This document shows positions 37,300 to 49,200 of a stretch of DNA of 64,000 nucleotides, one piece after another. Where the stretch lies: the NCBI GenBank assembly GCA_027574665.1, contig CM050650.1:103699086-103763085 (forward strand), given 5' to 3'. The position numbers and the translations under genes are program-made. The stretch is from Rhynochetos jubatus. Taxonomy: Eukaryota; Chordata; Aves; Eurypygiformes; Rhynochetidae. Position 1 is the first letter of the stretch. The number at the start of each line of letters is the position of its first letter. The notes below the pieces were generated by a model. It did no database searches, was not told where the DNA came from, and saw nothing but the letters and a program-made list of their open reading frames with translations.

Positions 37300-38569
37300 C
37301 CACTCAGCCTGACTCAGCTAGTCTGTGCTGTTAATCCAATCGCTTTGCTGCACTTTCTTAGTCACTTCCCAGCAAAACTTCTCTCACTCAACGCAGGCTG
37401 AATTGACAGCAACCAACTCAAATTCTGAGTTTTCAGCACTCATGTCACTCACATTCAATAGCTATCGATTCCTCCCTTTTCCACATGAGCTGCTGGTGTG
37501 GGATGGGGGTCCAGGGAAGAATAAAGGAATTTGGGATGCAGAACTCTGTGTCAGGGGGGAAAGTTGTCCTGATCGATGAAAATGCTGACTGAAAATTTCC
37601 ATGTCAGGACTCACACTGATGACAGTGAGGATTAGGAAACAACACAGACTGCCATGCACCACATCATCGCAAAGTAAATCATGGTGTCGTCTGAGATTCA
37701 AAAATGATTAAAGGGAAAAGTAATGGGAATTTTGTAGAAATCAAGCATAGCCTGTATGAAAAACCTAAAAAGGCTTTAAGGTTTAATTGACACCATCAAA
37801 TTGAAACAAGAAGTATGACTATGTATTCACAATGTACATGACAAGTGAAATAATATATCTCTGATTTGAAACTAAAAATAAAATTTCCTTGAAGTAGTAA
37901 TCCTCATCCTATTTATTTAACAATTGACTTAGAATGCAGTACTAACCTTATTAAAATTCTGTATTTGTTGTCAGTAATAGCTTTCTGTTTAATACTGAGA
38001 AGCTAAAACTGAGGGATAAAAAGCAAGATTTTATTGATTTTATCATTCCCTACATTCAAACACAAAACTCAAACATTTTGTGTAATTTATTTATTCACCT
38101 CTTACGTTTTGTATTGGCTTTCAGCTGTAGCTACATAAAAATAATCTTTTTATTATAAAATCAGGAATTATATCCAAGTGTTTGTTTGCCTAAACAATCT
38201 GAAGCCTAAACAGTTGTGTGGCTAATTTGGCCCTCGTTCTAAGGTTCAACATGCCACCTTCCCCACAGCCTGCCTCTCATGACCCATGACCTCTAATCTC
38301 AGCTACACCTCCATCTAACGGCACCCTTTGCAGCACCTTGTGCAGTGCTCATGTTCCACATTTCACACTGCAGTCTCTCCATTCCATTGCTGTGGTCTAC
38401 ACTTTCCTCCCTAACAGAGCTTTTATCAATACTCTCAAGACTTAACCTTTTTTCCTTGACATCAGGACAAGATACTCCATGCACTGTATTTGCCAGTACA
38501 CGTAAGGTGGTGACTGAGTGTTACCATGTAGAAACGACTAACTGAGCCACCGTTGTCTCCTGTCGTAGA

Positions 38570-39375
38570 AACACAGAATCATAGAATTACTTAGGTTGGA
38601 AAAGACCTTTAAGATCACAGAGTCCAACCATAGACACTGCCAATTGCACTACTGGAGTATGTTCCTAAGCACCCTATATGTCTTTTAAATACCTCCAAGG
38701 ATACCTTGACCACCTGCCTGGGCAGCCCATTCCAATGCCTGACGTCTCTTTCAGTGAAGAAATTTTTCCCAATATCCAATCTAAACTTCCCCTGGAACAG
38801 CTTGAGGCCATTTCCTCCTGTCCTATCACTTCTCCCTTGGGAGAAAAGACCAACACTCACCTCTCTGCACCCTCCTTTCAGGTAGTTGTAGGAAGTGATA
38901 AGGTCTCCCCTGAGCTTCCTCTTCTCCAGGCTAAACACCCCCAGTTCCCTCAGCCGCTCCTCACAGGACTTGTGCTCCAGACCCTTCCCCAGCTCCGCTG
39001 CCCTCCTCTGGACACTTTCCAGCACCTCAATGTCTTTCTTGTAGTGAGGGGGCCAAAAGTGAACAATTATTTGAGGTGTGGCCTCACCAGTGCCAAGTAC
39101 AATGGGACAGTCACTGCCCTACTCCTGCTGGCCACACTGTTCCTGATGCAGGCCAGGATGTCGTTGGCCTTCTTGGCCACCTGGGCACACTGCTGGCTAA
39201 TATTCAGCCAGCTGTCCACCAACAGCCTCAGGTCCTTTTCCACTGGGCAGCTTTTCCAGCCACCCATCCCCAAGCATGTAGTGTTGTGTGGGGTTGTTGT
39301 GACCCAAGTGCAGGACCCGGCACTTGGCCTTGCTGAACCTCATACAACTGGCCTCGGCCCATCTTGCACTCTCTC
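38570..39375 (-). mobile_element. Younger CR1 LINE fragment, well preserved
   Basis: It starts with the reversed tail (ACACAGAATCATAGAATTAC) and 'taggttggaaaagaccttta' and runs about 800 bp into ORF2. The minus-strand frame 38615-39025 is open for 136 codons and encodes the ORF2 C-terminus ([52 protein letters not shown]). A further ORF2 piece ([15 protein letters not shown] onward) lies at 39067-39273. The 331-codon plus-strand ORF at 38678-39673, the longest in the window, is simply the antisense of this element plus read-through and should not be annotated as a gene. The same subfamily as 10660-11417. Confidence 0.97.
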
Positions 39376-40708
39376 CACCTTCTCCTGCCAGGCTGCCTGT
39401 GGTACTCCTCTGTCAAACTTCAGTCATGGGTCTATAATGATTAGGGAAGGGATTTTTAGACAGAGTGATCACATAAACCCAGCCTGCTTCATAAATAAGG
39501 CCACAAAAACACAGCTACAAAACAAAAAGGGGAGGACAAACAGAACACATAAAACTGAGGAACATAATTTAAGGCAACTGCATCATCAATATAGATTTCC
39601 TCTGAAGACAGATTCACAGCTAGCTCTATTACACAGAGCACAGTGTGACTGTATCAAAGGGAGATGTCATTAAGCCATCCTCATTAACAGTGCCTGCCAA
39701 GGACAGGTAGAACACAACTCATCAGGACTGTGACTCGTATCACCCAGGAGCAGGAATGTAAGAGCTGGAACAGTTCACTGCATAAAAAATATTTACCAGG
39801 TAACCAGTCAGGATAGAGATGATTTGGAATGTGTTAATGGGGGCAGGAGGATGGCTGACCGTCTGGTACCTGCAGTGGATGAGATTGGTCTCACACTTAT
39901 CTCTGAGCAACGGCAGGATTTGCACTGTCCCTCTGCTACAAGTACCTCAGCACCCGCTGTGAGTCAGGAGCCCATGCAGTCCCATGAGCAGACTGTTTCG
40001 AAAGCATTTGGAATTCGCTGTGCTGCCTCCCACCTGATCTAACTCGGTTATGGTTGTGACTCATTTAGCCTGCTAATCCAAGGAAAGGCAGGCTTTCTCT
40101 CATGCATGTTCCGGTTACTCTGGTGCTTTGCATAGTTATCTTATGATGGATTCGAGTATGCTGACTGGATCAGCTCAGCTCATTTTCTTGCCCACCTTCA
40201 TATCTCCAATTTTGTGGAGACACAGGTGTTCCTGTTTCCATTATCCCACCTATTCTACATCTTGAGTGGAAATAAGGCAGACAGCTTTGCACCGACTTCC
40301 CTCATGCAACACTAGAAATATGCAATTTGGCCTAGGGGGTTTGACCCCTATTTACATCTTCATTTATCCTCTCTATCATCTCTGCTCTGTTAACATGTTC
40401 ACACCAAGACCACTGAACACAGGTATCACATAATATAGCCAAAAATTTCCCCGTAATTCACTCTAGAATTGCAGTGCTCTCTTGTTTTATATTAGCTAGT
40501 CTCTGTCTATTTTGATACCTGGAGCTACAATGAGGAAACCTTGGAAACAGAAAGATTCAGACAGAGTGTGAGGCCCTCCACCAATACTGGATATGTTTTC
40601 TGTTGGCTCTTTTCTGTCTGAACTTCACTAGTATTGCTAAAGTTCATGGCATCGGCACTTCTTTTCCCAGCATGTCTGTACAAACCTCTGCAATACAGGG
40701 CAGACAGT
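39376..40708. other. Non-coding stretch
   Basis: No gene or repeat that I recognise. Confidence 0.45.
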
Positions 40709-40872
40709 CATTTCCCAGAGCGGGGGGAGCCTCCTTCCCTGGAGACTTTCCAAAGCCGCCTGGACTTGTTCCTGTGTGATCTGCTCTAGGTGATCCTGCT
40801 CTGTCCGGGGGGTTGGACTAGATGATCTCTAGAGGTCTCTTCCAACCCCTAACACTCTGTGAATCTGTGAAT
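40709..40872 (+). mobile_element. CR1 LINE 3' tail
   Basis: 'ctccttccctggagactttc', 'ggggttggactagatgatct' and 'ttccaacccctaacactctg' end in two 8-bp tail units, TGAATCTG TGAATAT-like, at about 40872. The element is on the plus strand, about 165 bp, from a different subfamily than 10.7 kb. Confidence 0.93.
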
Positions 40873-43800
40873 ATTGTTCTGGAGTAAAAGGTAGACATGA
40901 CTACAGGAGTAAGGAATGATGCTACAACCCAATAAATATATTCATCCACGCAATGCGGATTATCAGGCTGGACACACAAAGATGTCACCAGAACTACTGC
41001 AGATGTGGCTGGCTCATGATGTAAGCATGATCCTTTCTGCTCTGATCTACGTAGACCTAGCTTAACATTACATGTAAAATAGTAAACACGGTCTACTTAC
41101 AGACTGGGAGAAATAAACATTTTCCTTTGGGGAGTGCCTTTAGTTTCAGAATTTCCAAAATTTCTACAAGCGCTGTGTTTTGATTTGAAAATTGCCATTT
41201 CAGTTTCTATTATGTTGTTATTTTATGCTTTCTTTACTAGAGTTTACTTTTAAGAGTCACACTGCAAATAACAAAGAAAAAAATCTTTCCAGTTCATTGT
41301 TACGACCAGTCAATAACGGATGTTGCACAAGCTGATTTTCCTCTTCCTCATCACAAACACCTGGAGGTTTTTATATTTGAAATACAAGATATATGAAGAC
41401 CCTTTTCCAAAAAACAATAAAAAAAAGCTCTGCCCTATTTTGAAAAGGAACTGAACTGTCAAAATACTGTGGTTTTACTTACATATATGTATTTGGAGTA
41501 TGCAAACAGATGCAGTCTTGGGGCTGTTAAGTTCTACACACTTATACCTGTGCATGCCGCTAAAAAACATAAAGGTTGGTGTGATTTCAAGCTACTCATT
41601 TGTTCATACAGCTGTATTATGGAATAAATGATCAGAATAATAAGAACCCTTTAATGAACAAGGAACAACCTTTATGTCCTCAGAACTGACCGCTTGCCCC
41701 TACACAGAACTCAATTCAAATAAAGGAAATTATAACACAATATTTTTAATTTTAGCTAAGACTAATTTCTTTCAGCAAAGTATAGCACAAACATTTAGGA
41801 TGTGAAATACCATCCTTTCAGAACAGTGCTGTGGCAAGTTATACAACCTTCTTTGAGGACTTCATAAATACAAATTTGGGTAAGTTTAGGTGACTTTTGA
41901 AAATAGTGTTTAGCTGAAAAGTGCAGGTAAATGCATAATATAAGAGACATTTAAATCTAAGTTTAAAACATATTTTCTTTCTGAGTTCTTTGCCAGTACT
42001 TACAGGACAGTTGCCACAGAAAGAGCAACTACAGCTTAAGCATTTTAAGATGTTTGCTTCAGAACCACATATTACACCCCAGAACATGAGAGGTAAAATT
42101 TTAACTACCATATTAACAGCTAAATGCTCTACCAGGTGAGACTGCAACTAAATATATTCAGAATATGCTTCCACTGTTCTTCCCTTGAAACAACCCATTA
42201 TGAAAGAGACACTGCTCCCTAAGCATCTGGAAACAACTCTTTTCCTCTTGTTAATTAGAACTAAGGTATCAACAGATGCCCACATGTTCCTGGCAGACAC
42301 TTCACAATCTATAGTTTAGAGCATTTTGCACGATTAATTAATTGCCTTTTTCGTGCCTATAACATGAAATACAAGCTTTAAAGACCACAGGGAAATGGTA
42401 GTTAAATGAAGAGTACAATTATTAGTCTCTGTTGTATCAGCTATTTGCAAGAAGACAATCTCATCCCAACGTGGTTAGATGACATCATAAAACACTTCAC
42501 CTTTAGCCTTGATGATTTTGTGATACTTATGTTCTCTTGTAACATAAACTTCTCTTAGCTGATCATGAACAACCAACAGAGAAAATATGTTTTGGATTTG
42601 CACGACAGATATTGAAGTAATATAACAGAAGGTTGTGTGGAAGGCAAAAAAGAAATATTATGTTATTTATGACCTCTCTCATGGCTGGCCAAATTTCCTC
42701 TCTTATTGGAACATCTATTAGTATGTTTTCTCCTGAGGAAACTCCTCTCAAATGTGTCCTCTCTTAATGTCTGTTTTCTCTGCTTCAAAATATTGAGTTT
42801 ACACTAAATCTTTTTCCTTTGAAATCACATAAATTCATTCTTCAAAGAACAACAACAACAAAAAAAAAAAGATGTGGTAACAGGCATGATATCCTTCCTG
42901 GAAAAAAAATTTACTCTAAAACCTGATTTGTACTTTTGATGAAAGCAGGTGCTTTGTGGACTCCTAGTGCACCTTTATACAGTGGATGATGAGTAACATA
43001 CAGTAGCCTAGGAAGCGAAGAAAATATTTGCTTTTGTTGACAGCGAGATAACAATTCTTTTATTTTAGTTTGTGAGCTTCCAGGTTCAGTTTCCAGCTCA
43101 GAATGGCTTAGCTCATACTGGATAAGGTAATTCCTGAATTTCCAGATCCACTGGGGTCCATTGTACCATCTTGGCAACACAAAAGCTTTAAAATAAGGGT
43201 GGTTATAACTTAAAGCAGATTATATTGTTTAAGAATGGAACTAAGAAGCTGAACCTCCATCATCAGTGACAGCTCCTATGCTCTTCTCACATAGAGAGCA
43301 CAGCAAGCCACACATCTGAATGTTTTGAAACATGTATTAAACCTTTCTCAAGAGTCACATCTGGTGGGAGTGCAACATGACCAAAGCAAGCGCTGTCAGC
43401 CACAACCAATTATTTGGGAAACATTTTATTATTCCAGCTGGATTTTGTTTGTGTGCTTCCCCTCTGCTACTGTATCCATTCATATTAACCACTTTGTTAT
43501 TCAACTTCACTTCTAAATGGTATCCCGTATCCCTGCTTCCTTTTACCCAACTATTAAAATGTAATATATAGCTTTCTGTTTCACAGAGAATACTCACATT
43601 TTTGGAATTAATCAATTTGAATATTATCTTCACAGTCAAGGAATACTATTTTGCTAGTGTTTGAAATAAATGAGTAATTAATAATATATATTTTACAGTA
43701 CTTAGAAATGTGTATTTGCTGCTCCACAAAAGACTGAGAAAAGTCAAGCCCCATGCGGAGAGATTCCCAGCACAATTCCTGCTACCACACTGGTGGTAGG

Positions 43801-45780
43801 CAATGCATAGAATGGTTGGAGAGCAGAGATATGAGCACTGCAGCAGTAACCACTCAAGTTAGGAGCACACATCGGAAAGATATGTTAGTTTTCTTTTGTT
43901 TGGTTATAATTTCTAATTTAATTTCATGTATACATTTATGAAGTCTTTGTATAGATATTTCTAAACACAGTTAAGGATGAAAGAACTCTAGATCTGATCT
44001 TGAGACTGGTTCCTTGCAGAAGCTAAATGCACTTGCTGTATAAAAGGATTAATCATAGCATAAAATACTGAAGAAACTACCAAAAGCTGCACTATTTTTG
44101 AACACAAGGTTTGAAGTGTGAACAGCCAAACTACTAGTACTGACAATTACAGGCAACACAGAAATCATTTGTTAGCATCTTACAATGCCAACATATTTAC
44201 AGCATTTTGCACAGTATAAACATAACGCCACAAAGCGACAAAATTTGCAATAGCCAGAAATGTTGCCATGGTAAGTGTTACCAAATGGTGATGAACACCC
44301 GAGAAAACTTTTCATGTCCGAATTACTGTAGAAAGTACAGCCAGGAAATGGCTTAAATTACTTCTGCAGTGTAAGGCCGGGCAAGAAACTGGAAACTGAT
44401 TATGTGTGTGCACACGGGTAATGCCTGTAGGCTCACTCGTCCACTGCGGTGAGCTCTTTCACACTTCAATTGACTTCCATATGGACAGGACACTCTCAGC
44501 CCCCGGAGGAACTGCACTGCCATTGCCATGAATGAGCTCAGGCACACCAATGAACAATGAGCATTAGGACCTGCCTTAAGTGGTTCAATTGGATTTAATG
44601 GGACAACTCATATGCGCCTGACAATTCGTGTTTGATACATCCTAAATAAGGATTCCTAAGAGAAATTATCATGTTAGAATTAAGAAAACTGCCACTGGAG
44701 AGGTTTAGATAAACCAATATCCGAGGCCTACACAAAAACCAGCAGTTGGCTATAAAGCACTAGGACGATGGTCCTTACACTAAAACAGGAGTGTAAGGCT
44801 ATGCCTCAAACAAAGCAATGCCTACTCCCATTTTTTTTTAACTGACAAAATAAAATATAGTAGTAAGGATTTAAAAATTACTTATATTGATTAAACAATT
44901 GTGGTAATTCTGAGCTATTATAATTCATTTAGTTCATAAATTTTGGTAGAGTTCTGCTGAGTCACACAAATGGAAAACCTGGCCAACTGGGTGGATATAT
45001 GACTTGATTACTATACTAAGACAAAACATCCTGTTATGTTTCTGTAACATAGCTTAGCTTATTGATTTGAATACATGGATTGTTCAGTTCAGATAGGATA
45101 AACAAAGGCAGCAGTATTACTCGACACAGCACACAGGGACAAGGAGCAGTAAGCTGCTGGCCTCGAAAACCAACAGCAGTGACATCCCTCAAACTATGCC
45201 TATGGAAGAGAGCACTAATGCCACCTGGACTGGGTTTGAAAAAACATTTCTAGTCATTTTATATCTATTCTAACTTTATTAGCCATGCTCAGCTTTAAAA
45301 GGGATATATATCCCAAGGGCAGCATAAATGAATAGTCATTGATGCCAGACATTTGTCCTGTGTGCTTATGTATCTTTATCCCACCTGAATAAGCCCTTAC
45401 TGAAAGAGTAATTTCATCTTTTAGTTCCAGAGAAAACCAAGAAAACATGAATTTCCTGTGCAGGAAGCAGTGGCTCACTGCCTGCTGGCTTTCTCAGGAC
45501 TCAGAAATATTTCTGAGAACAATTCACAGGTCATCCTACCTTCATTATTTTTTTTTAATAACAGAGAAGTTCTTAAGCAAGCAAGACAAAACACATTTTC
45601 AATATAGAAAAGGAACATACCTGTCAAAGAAGTCAGTCTGAGCAAGTCTCCTACAACTTGGGTTTCAGTTTCAACTCCACCTTCACTTCACACAGGCCAC
45701 TGAGAGGTGGCCACTTAACAAGCTGACAGGCTGCCACTAAATAGTCCCTACAGCAATTAATATACAAGAAACAACGACTT
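40873..45780. other. AT-rich non-coding stretch with a possible ancient repeat
   Basis: No exon supported. About 44350-44640 is richer in GC and CpG than its flanks and includes 'caattggatttaatgggaca'-'actcatatgc', which resembles an old amniote interspersed repeat (see findings). (CAA)n plus an A run at about 42848-42871. Confidence 0.4.
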
Positions 45781-46290
45781 TCCAGCTCACACTAGGCACA
45801 AGCGGCAAGGTTAGGCAGCAGGGCCTGCTGGGCCCCCTGTGTGAGAGGTAGCCATGCACTGCCCTGCACTGCTTCCAGGTGATCCTAGCCAGTCCCAGCC
45901 CATCCCAGCTAGTCCCAGCCAAGCCCAGACAGCCCTACCTGCTTCCAGCTGGTCTGAGTCAGTCCTAGCCAGTTACAGATAGCTCTAGCAGTCCCAGCCA
46001 GCTCTACAATCTGCCTCATCCCACCCAAAGAGCCAGACAGAGGGGAACATGGTGCCCCTGCTCAGCTGTTGCGAGGAAGAGTCCCCATGGAGGGCCCCCA
46101 CCAGGGCAGAGCAGATGAGTAAGAAGGAAGGAGCGGCAGAAAGAAATGATGAGGCCCTGAGCTCACCCTCCTGTGCAGGCAGAAGGCCTGTGCGTGCCCT
46201 ACGGTGGTAGCAAGGGGAGTGGAGGCCAGGACACCAGGAGAGGCATCCAGGTTGGAACTGGGCCTGAGGAGGGGAGAGTAAATGTGTCTT
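45781..46290. repeat. GC-rich patch, probably repeat-derived
   Basis: A GC island-like patch in AT-rich surroundings. It holds the decamer array (45881-46004) and then sequence such as 'aagaaggaaggagcggcaga' at about 46115, which resembles the 'gaggaaggaacggcagagac' stretch of LTR 1. It may be an unrelated or very diverged LTR fragment. I could not find ends or flanking duplications. Confidence 0.35.
45881..46004. repeat. Decamer minisatellite, about 12 copies
   Basis: The consensus is AGTCCCAGCC. Units fall in exact 10-bp register from 45881 (GATCCTAGCC, AGTCCCAGCC, CATCCCAGCT, AGTCCCAGCC, AAGCCCAGAC and so on) to about 45990, then shift by one base. The middle units are degenerate. Confidence 0.88.
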
Positions 46291-49200
46291 CCACAAGTGT
46301 CTGTTTAATTGGAGTCTTTGTTTCCTAATGTCCAAGTCAGTAATTATGTTAATTGGCAAGCAGTTAAGTTAAATTCCTCCAGTCAAGAATGCTTTTCTAG
46401 GATGCACTATCATTTTACAGGACTAATGTTTTATCTGGTAGGATACAGCATATCTTCTGAACCTCTGCTATCCTTTAAAACATTTTTGTACATTTGAAGT
46501 GATTCACGGTATCTCCTAACAGAATATATTATGTCATATCAATATACAAATATACACATTAGTGGATTAGCATCACTCTTGGGTACATATAGTCAGACAT
46601 GGCAAACTTCATACACTATTTATGCATATATACAACTAACACACTTGCTATATTGATGATTACACAAGGGGAATATTCATCATCACTCTGATAATGTACA
46701 TGTGTAGTGTTTGATATGCAAACCTGCTTCTTTCCCTTTGATCAAGCTGTTAAATTTGTCTGTTCTCATTCCTTTAAAACGAGTGACAGTCTGGTGGCCT
46801 CCCCTAGGAGGTGGCAGAAGCTGTGTGTTTCTTTGGGAAATGCAAAGGGAGAGAGAGCGAGAGCGTGCACACCAGGATCCTGCAGCTCAAAGAGAGCCTG
46901 AATGATTGCTAAGAGCAGCAAAGGGCTACGAGCAGACCAACAGGAGATATTGCCAAGGACCACTACGCACTGTCAGAGTTTGTAGGAACACAGCAGCGAG
47001 GAGATGACTGAAAGCAAAGATCATCCTGCAAGGTCACAGGGAGAAGGAGGTCACTGATTTATACACCATGTTGTATTTCCATTCTGCTTCATCTGGCCAC
47101 TTGGAGTTTTCTATAGCTTTTATTAATTATTCCAGTTCATAGCCCAAGAGAACGTGGCTTTTTGAACTTCAAAGCCACTTGGATCCTCTTTGGAAAGCTC
47201 TTTATAAGGAAAAGGTTCAGGCAGCACTACCTCAAAGCTCTGGCAGTTTTGGGCTCTCTTACAGTTCTTGGTTCTCAATGAAAGCTTAATAGAAAGTACA
47301 CTTTACCGTGAGGAACATAATGTCTTTTACAAACGATAGAACAGAACCACTGACAAGGACAACATAAAGGGCTCGCTTGAGTATGTCCTGTAACTCCTAC
47401 AGATTTGATTTACTCAGCCATGTGATTCTCCATTCATGTCGCTACTCTCAAAAAGGAAAGAGGTGCAGTAGTGTCTGTGATACAAAAAGTCCAGGCGAAG
47501 AAAGCAAATGTCAGCAGTAAACCAACTGTGAAGCACTGAAGCTGGAGTCCAAGCTGTGATAGCTAATAACCCACTACCTTAAAATACAGATACCTGTAAT
47601 CGTGCCAGCTGTCTGTGCAGTTGCACAGCGAGAACTGTGCCTTAGATGCAACTTTCTGGTATGAATTGTCATTTACGTCATTTTAGACTTTACATATGCA
47701 CTTTCCAATTGGCGGCAAGTCAACCTGGAACCATTTGAAGTGTACCCAATAAAGGCTGTCATAGCATTAATTTCCAAACACATACTTTAAAAGAAATCAA
47801 TTTTCTGAAGAATATATCTATGACCAAAGGGGTTCAGGTTCCTCACCAGCTCTAGATGTTATGGATTATCACAATTGTTCTTAGAGAATCTAATTACTGT
47901 GATGCTGACTTGACATCACTTCTTACTATCTGCCAGTGTAAAACGTCCTGCAAATATAATGCATTCTCTGAGGAAAATGCTGCACGTGTGCAATTCCATA
48001 ATGTTGGAAGCTGTCAGTTTAACACTAACATACTAGCAGGGACAACAGCAAACAGAAAGGAAAAAACATCCTTTCAGAGACAAATTCTCTTGATCTCAGA
48101 CATGAAAATTCCTTGCCACATTAATGCTGCAGAAAACAGAAAATTTGGCCAATATTTTAAAGATAACTTATTTTTTAAAAAGGAAATAAAGCAATTTCCC
48201 ACTACTGTGGTTTGAGATTTTCAAAGCAGATATAGCTATAGTTCTTTTGTAAAGGAGGATGTGCGGATAAGTCTCCCAGCTAAAAAACAAAAGAAAAAAC
48301 TAGTAATTTGACTAAGGAAAAATTTTCTATGAAAACTAAAATAGGGTATTTGGGTTAATGAATAGTAGGAATCATTCAAACTGCATGATACTACGAATTG
48401 GTAACCGACATATTAGTAGAACAATTAAAGTATCAGGCTGGATTAACCAGTTTTCTGACTTTACTGATAAGAAACTTCTCGTCTAAGTTCAAAGCTTTGG
48501 AGAGTTTGTTTGGAAAAAATATTCAGGGCTTATTCTTCTGCAGTGGTGGTGCAACTTCAGAATGAAATTGATGAAAACTGACTCAAAGCCTTTTACAGTT
48601 TTCTAGAATTCTCTCAGGACAACTGAACCGGTATTGAGTGGGTTTACACCGTGGAATGAACATGAATTTACCCTGCCTCTAAACGTACACACTCATTTAG
48701 AGTAAGGTACAAAGTGGCATTCAATTTCATTCACCTACAAGAAGACAGATTTCTTCACAGCTCCTGGTGCTATTACTATTGTTTTACCTTTCAACAGCAG
48801 AAGCAGTGGTGGTAGCTATTGAGATCCTCAACACCATGGTAAAAAAGCAGTTTATTTCCATGAAAGGCCAGTATTCTATGCTGTTATAGGACCATAGAGT
48901 GGAAGAAAGCCTTCTGTGACTGATTTTTCTACTCCTGTAACACTTTTTTTCTTACAGAATAAATATTGCTTCAACAGATGACATCAAAGATGGCAAAGTT
49001 TTCCTTTATTGTTTGTGGTTCTTCTGGCTGTGAATGTGGCTTGAATCATTAGATTTGCAAAATGGATGACAAGCTGTTTTCTTGAGTTGACAATGGTGGT
49101 GTAAAGTAATTGATCTATTCAAGTATAAAGATAAATTAATGGAGGATGTGGATATTTCTTCCCACTTTCCTTTAATCATCTGTCTAGATTTCCTCATACT

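Larger units (their letters stand above)
30979..38569. other. Long AT-rich non-coding stretch
   Basis: No exon or transposon that I can support. It contains A16 runs at 36367-36382 and 37263-37278, the second followed by CC-interrupted A runs. ORFs at 35011, 36863 and 33599 are within chance length. Confidence 0.5.

Noticed and set aside
38678-39673. 331-codon plus-strand ORF, the longest in the window
   Set aside because: It is the antisense of a minus-strand CR1 ORF2 fragment, extended by chance into flanking sequence.
45881-46004. Regular short repeats as a CRISPR array
   Set aside because: Units are contiguous 10-mers without spacers in a vertebrate genome; this is a minisatellite.
47856-48215. 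119-codon plus-strand ORF with several cysteines
   Set aside because: Cysteine spacing matches no zinc-binding family I know, and there is no supporting context.
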